Assembly: GCA_007136375.1 (NCBI GenBank)
Contig: SLHB01000165.1
Span: 1-8,918, forward strand
Direction: 5' to 3'
From: Candidatus Hydrogenedentota bacterium
GTDB lineage: Bacteria; Hydrogenedentota; Hydrogenedentia; Hydrogenedentales; SLHB01
Length of the DNA stretch: 8,918 nucleotides
Positions 6,550 to 8,918 of the stretch are shown here, one piece after another; the stretch's first letter is position 1, and each line of letters begins with the position of its first letter. The notes under the pieces are model-generated. The model did not search any database. It was not told the DNA's origin and worked only from the letters and a program-made list of their open reading frames with translations. The translations under genes were made by a program, and so were the position numbers.

Positions 6550-8335
6550 ACCACAGGGGCGCCGGGATAGGCGTCATCGCCTGGCCTCCCGCCCCCTCGC
6601 CCATCAAGCCCGCGTCGTGCGCGCCCTGGAGCCACGGCCGCAGCGCCCGCAGCAGTTCGGCGTGAGTCTGGCCCGCCGCCTGGGGTTCGCTGTTGTCCGG
6701 GCCTTCGCTGAAGAATTGCTCCGCGAGGAGGCGCTCCAACGGCTTGGGCCGGGGAATGACTTGGAGATCGAGGGGCGCGTCTTCCGCTAGGCCCAAGGCC
6801 AGCCGGACCTGGCGCAATGCTTCCGGGTATCCGCCAAGGGCGTCCACCAGGCCGAGGTCGAGGGCGTCTCGCCCCGTCCAGACGCGGCCTTGGGCGGCCG
6901 CCTGCGCCGCGCTCATGGAAAGGCCCCGGCTCCGAACAACGCGGTCCAGGAAGTCCTCGTGCATCGTGTCGATCATACTGGCGAAGCGCCGTTCCTGGGC
7001 CGGGCTAAAGTCTTGCACCATGCTAAACACGTTGGCGTTCGTGCTCGTGCGCAGCCAGTCCCACCGGACGCCGAGGCGCTCCCAGAACTCGAGGGTCACG
7101 ACCTTGCCCCCGAACACGCCGATGGACCCCGTCAACGTGCCCGGTTGCGCCACGATCACGTCCGCGGGCAAGGCGATGCTGTAGCCGCCGGAAGCGCCCA
7201 CCGAGCCCAACGTGGCGATGACAGGCTTGCCCTCTTCCCGCGCCCGCTCCACTTCCCGCGCGATCGCGGCCGACGGAACGATCCAGCCGCCGGGGCTATC
7301 GATGCGGAACACGATGGCCTCGATGGCGTCATCCTCGATGGCCTCGCGGAACGCCGCCGCCACTGTCGCCCCGCCCATCCGCTGCTGGCCGAGCAGGGGA
7401 TCGTAGCCCGACGCCCCCCGGTAGATGGGGCCCGCGCCATAGATGAGCGCCACGCCGGTTCCCGTGGAATGGGGCCGGCCCGCCCGGCTCAGGTACCGGC
7501 TGAGAAAAAGCAACTCCGCGCCCGGGCCCGCGTCCTCTTTCACCATGGCGTGGACCTCGTCGCGATACATCAGCCCATCGACCAGGCCCGCCTCCAGCGC
7601 TTCCTCCCACAGGAACGGGCCTTGGTTCACAAGGCGGCGCGCCTCCAGCACGCTCATGCCGCGTCCTTCGGCGACGCCCTGGAGGATCTGCCCGAACTGG
7701 GCGTCCATGATGTGCTCTAGGCTTTCGCGGTGGGCTTCCGTGTACGCCGTCTCGATGAAGGGGTTCACGGCGGTCTTGTAGTCGTCCCGCCGCTCGAACC
7801 GGGTTTCGACGCCAATCCTGTCGAGCGCTTCCCGGACGAAGTATTGTTCGTAATTCAGCCCGGTCAGGCCGAGAAAACCGGTGGGTTGAAGGTAGATTTC
7901 GTCGAAAGCGGCGGCCAAGTAGTAGGAGCCGTTGGCCGGTCCCATGTCCCCGAAGGTTTCGGCGAAAGCCACCGTGCGCTTGCCGGACGCGGAGAACCGG
8001 ATGATAGCGTCGCGCAACTCCTGGAAGGCGCCAAGGCCCATGGGCGCCGAACCCAAGCGGGCGATAAGGGCCACGACCCGCTCGTCGTCCGCCGCCGCCT
8101 CCAGGGCTTCGACGGTGTCGCGCAGGCGCGGTTTCTGAGCGAGGAGGGCAAGGGCGGCGGGATCGTTCGGCGCGTGTTCGATGAACTGCCGGTCCAGGTT
8201 CACTTCCAGGATGATCCGCTCCGGCAGCGCGGTTTTCTTGTGCCAATACAGCCCGCCCGCCACGAGCGCGATCAAGGCCGACACCACAAACACGCCGCCG
8301 AGGAACATGAGCGTCTTGCTCACCCAGCTCCGCAT
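6548..8335 (-). CDS. sppA: Signal peptide peptidase SppA, tandem S49 domains (67 kDa type)
   Basis: This 595-residue protein has an N-terminal membrane anchor (about residues 8-30) and two S49 domains, like E. coli SppA, which degrades cleaved signal peptides in the membrane. The first domain supplies the catalytic lysine, K187 in DDYKTAVNPF (184-193), equivalent to E. coli K209. The second supplies the serine nucleophile, S382 in LGSVGASGGYSIALPAD (376-392), equivalent to S409; the 195-residue spacing matches the family's about 200. RIDSPGG (344-350) and GTLTGSIGVFGG (399-410) are further S49 signatures. The C-terminal 60 residues, beyond the second domain, are low-complexity and end in IPAPLW. 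The frame extends upstream, but ATG 8335 was chosen because AAAAGGAG lies 8 bases before it and the membrane anchor then begins immediately. It lies 144 bases downstream of an htrA-type gene on the same strand. Confidence 0.93.
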   Translation of the reverse strand: MRSWVSKTLMFLGGVFVVSALIALVAGGLYWHKKTALPERIILEVNLDRQFIEHAPNDPAALALLAQKPRLRDTVEALEAAADDERVVALIARLGSAPMGLGAFQELRDAIIRFSASGKRTVAFAETFGDMGPANGSYYLAAAFDEIYLQPTGFLGLTGLNYEQYFVREALDRIGVETRFERRDDYKTAVNPFIETAYTEAHRESLEHIMDAQFGQILQGVAEGRGMSVLEARRLVNQGPFLWEEALEAGLVDGLMYRDEVHAMVKEDAGPGAELLFLSRYLSRAGRPHSTGTGVALIYGAGPIYRGASGYDPLLGQQRMGGATVAAAFREAIEDDAIEAIVFRIDSPGGWIVPSAAIAREVERAREEGKPVIATLGSVGASGGYSIALPADVIVAQPGTLTGSIGVFGGKVVTLEFWERLGVRWDWLRTSTNANVFSMVQDFSPAQERRFASMIDTMHEDFLDRVVRSRGLSMSAAQAAAQGRVWTGRDALDLGLVDALGGYPEALRQVRLALGLAEDAPLDLQVIPRPKPLERLLAEQFFSEGPDNSEPQAAGQTHAELLRALRPWLQGAHDAGLMGEGAGGQAMTPIPAPLW

Positions 8336-8343
8336 CGTATTCA

Positions 8344-8351
8344 CTCCTTTT
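8344..8351 (-). promoter_or_regulatory. Strong ribosome binding site that fixes the sppA start
   Basis: On the minus strand AAAAGGAG (8351-8344) lies 8 bases before ATG 8335. It excludes the in-frame extension to 8449, which would put 38 polar residues ahead of the membrane anchor. Confidence 0.75.
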
Positions 8352-8426
8352 GCGCCATGAAGCCGCATATTCACTGATTCGCCGGTCCGGACACCCGCCG
8401 GATCCTGGGACCAACGGTCAGCATAT

Positions 8427-8458
8427 CGCCCCCGGCGGGCGAATGCCAACCGGGGGCG
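8427..8458 (-). terminator. Perfect 9-bp inverted repeat downstream of the htrA-type gene
   Basis: CGCCCCCGG (8427-8435) and CCGGGGGCG (8450-8458) are perfect inverted copies with a 14-base loop. The hairpin begins 21 bases past the stop of the htrA-type gene and lies about 90 bases upstream of sppA. It is followed on the minus strand by ATATGCTGACC, not a T-run, so it is not a standard intrinsic terminator. It could be a weak terminator, an RNA-stability hairpin that lowers expression of sppA relative to htrA, or a protein-binding site. Confidence 0.4.
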
Positions 8459-8479
8459 CGCCGCAAGGGAGCGCCGCGG

Positions 8480-8918
8480 CTACGCGGCCTGGCGTAGCTC
8501 GCGGATCTCGAACTCGATGGTGATGCGTTGGCCCTGGCGATCGACTTCGAGGGCGACCTGATCGCCCTCGAAGAGGCTCCAAATGGCGTAGTCCACGTCG
8601 GAAGGGTGGATGACGGGGCGTCCGTTAATCTCTTTTATTACGTCGCCCGTGCGCAGTCCGGCGTGATAGGCCGGTGAGGATTGCAAGACGCTGATGACAA
8701 GGCAGCCTTCCTCGGCGCGGATGCCCCGTTCGAGGAGGAACCGGCGGTCAAGCTGGCGGACGTCCTCGACTTGGAAGCCCGCCCAGGGGTTGCGCCGCCG
8801 GCCGAACTCGATGATCTCCTCGGCCACGCGCCGGGCCCGTTCGATGGGAATGGCGAAGCCGAGGCCCACGTTGCCGCCGCTCTGGCTGAAAATCATGGTG
8901 TTCACGCCGATGGCCTCG
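8480..8918 (-). CDS. HtrA/DegP-family serine protease, C-terminal part with one PDZ domain (cut by window edge)
   Basis: About 145 residues are visible; the frame is open to the right edge, and the GTG at 8905 is an internal valine codon (EAIGVNTMIFSQSGGNVGLG), not a start. This segment is the last strand pair of the trypsin-like S1C domain of HtrA proteins. In the family it follows the GNSGGP catalytic serine motif by about a dozen residues, so that motif should lie just outside the window. After FAIPIERARRVAEEIIEFG comes a single PDZ domain (roughly visible residues 50-141) with SSPAYHAGLRTGDVIKEING, typical of the peptide-binding fold. The protein ends soon after, so there is no second PDZ domain, as in DegS or single-PDZ HtrA forms. 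Members degrade or chaperone misfolded envelope proteins. DegP, DegQ and DegS types cannot be told apart without the N-terminus. Confidence 0.88.
   Translation of the reverse strand, partial: EAIGVNTMIFSQSGGNVGLGFAIPIERARRVAEEIIEFGRRRNPWAGFQVEDVRQLDRRFLLERGIRAEEGCLVISVLQSSPAYHAGLRTGDVIKEINGRPVIHPSDVDYAIWSLFEGDQVALEVDRQGQRITIEFEIRELRQAA

Noticed and set aside
6890..7720. Long plus-strand frames inside sppA
   Set aside because: They are antisense to a fully conserved S49 protease and give His/Arg/Ala-rich translations with no recognisable motif.
8336..8449. In-frame 38-residue N-terminal extension of SppA
   Set aside because: It would bury the membrane anchor behind a polar arginine-rich stretch, and a strong Shine-Dalgarno supports ATG 8335.

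Overview
This is a GC-rich bacterial window with tightly packed genes. Base composition, frequent 4-base ATGA overlaps, a large secreted polysaccharidase and a predicted secreted zincin protease suggest an environmental heterotroph. The GH50-type enzyme, the COG4099-type esterase and the lethal-factor-like peptidase recall Planctomycetota, Hydrogenedentota, Verrucomicrobiota or Lentisphaerota genomes. That placement is inference: the window holds no rRNA, tRNA or other marker gene, and I saw no mobile element or CRISPR array.

Layout. (1) Positions 1-1023, minus strand: a secreted HEFAH-type metallopeptidase, followed with an ATGA overlap by the N-terminus of an acyl-CoA dehydrogenase that runs off the left edge. 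(2) Positions 1024-1312: a divergent intergenic region with a candidate minus-strand promoter and the ribosome binding site of the next gene. (3) Positions 1313-4108, plus strand: a 931-residue exported protein that joins a GH50 (beta-agarase-like) glycoside hydrolase to a C-terminal alpha/beta-hydrolase esterase. (4) Positions 4109-6528, plus strand: a good sigma70-type promoter, then three translationally coupled genes for a zinc-knuckle pentapeptide-repeat protein, a glyoxalase-II-like metallo-beta-lactamase-fold hydrolase and a HEAT-like helical repeat protein. (5) Positions 6548-8335, minus strand: a membrane-anchored SppA (signal peptide peptidase, S49), convergent with the preceding operon and separated from it by only 19 bases. 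(6) Positions 8480-8918, minus strand: the C-terminal part of an HtrA/DegP-type serine protease with one PDZ domain, cut by the right edge.

How the parts fit. The GH50-esterase fusion looks like a self-contained enzyme for esterified (acylated or feruloylated) galactan-like polysaccharide; no transporter or other CAZyme is visible beside it. HtrA followed by SppA is a pair of envelope proteases that would fit envelope quality control. The three-gene coupled operon is the least explained part: the hydrolase has a complete metal site, while the two flanking repeat proteins look like scaffold or partner-binding proteins of unknown target. No complete known defence system is visible.
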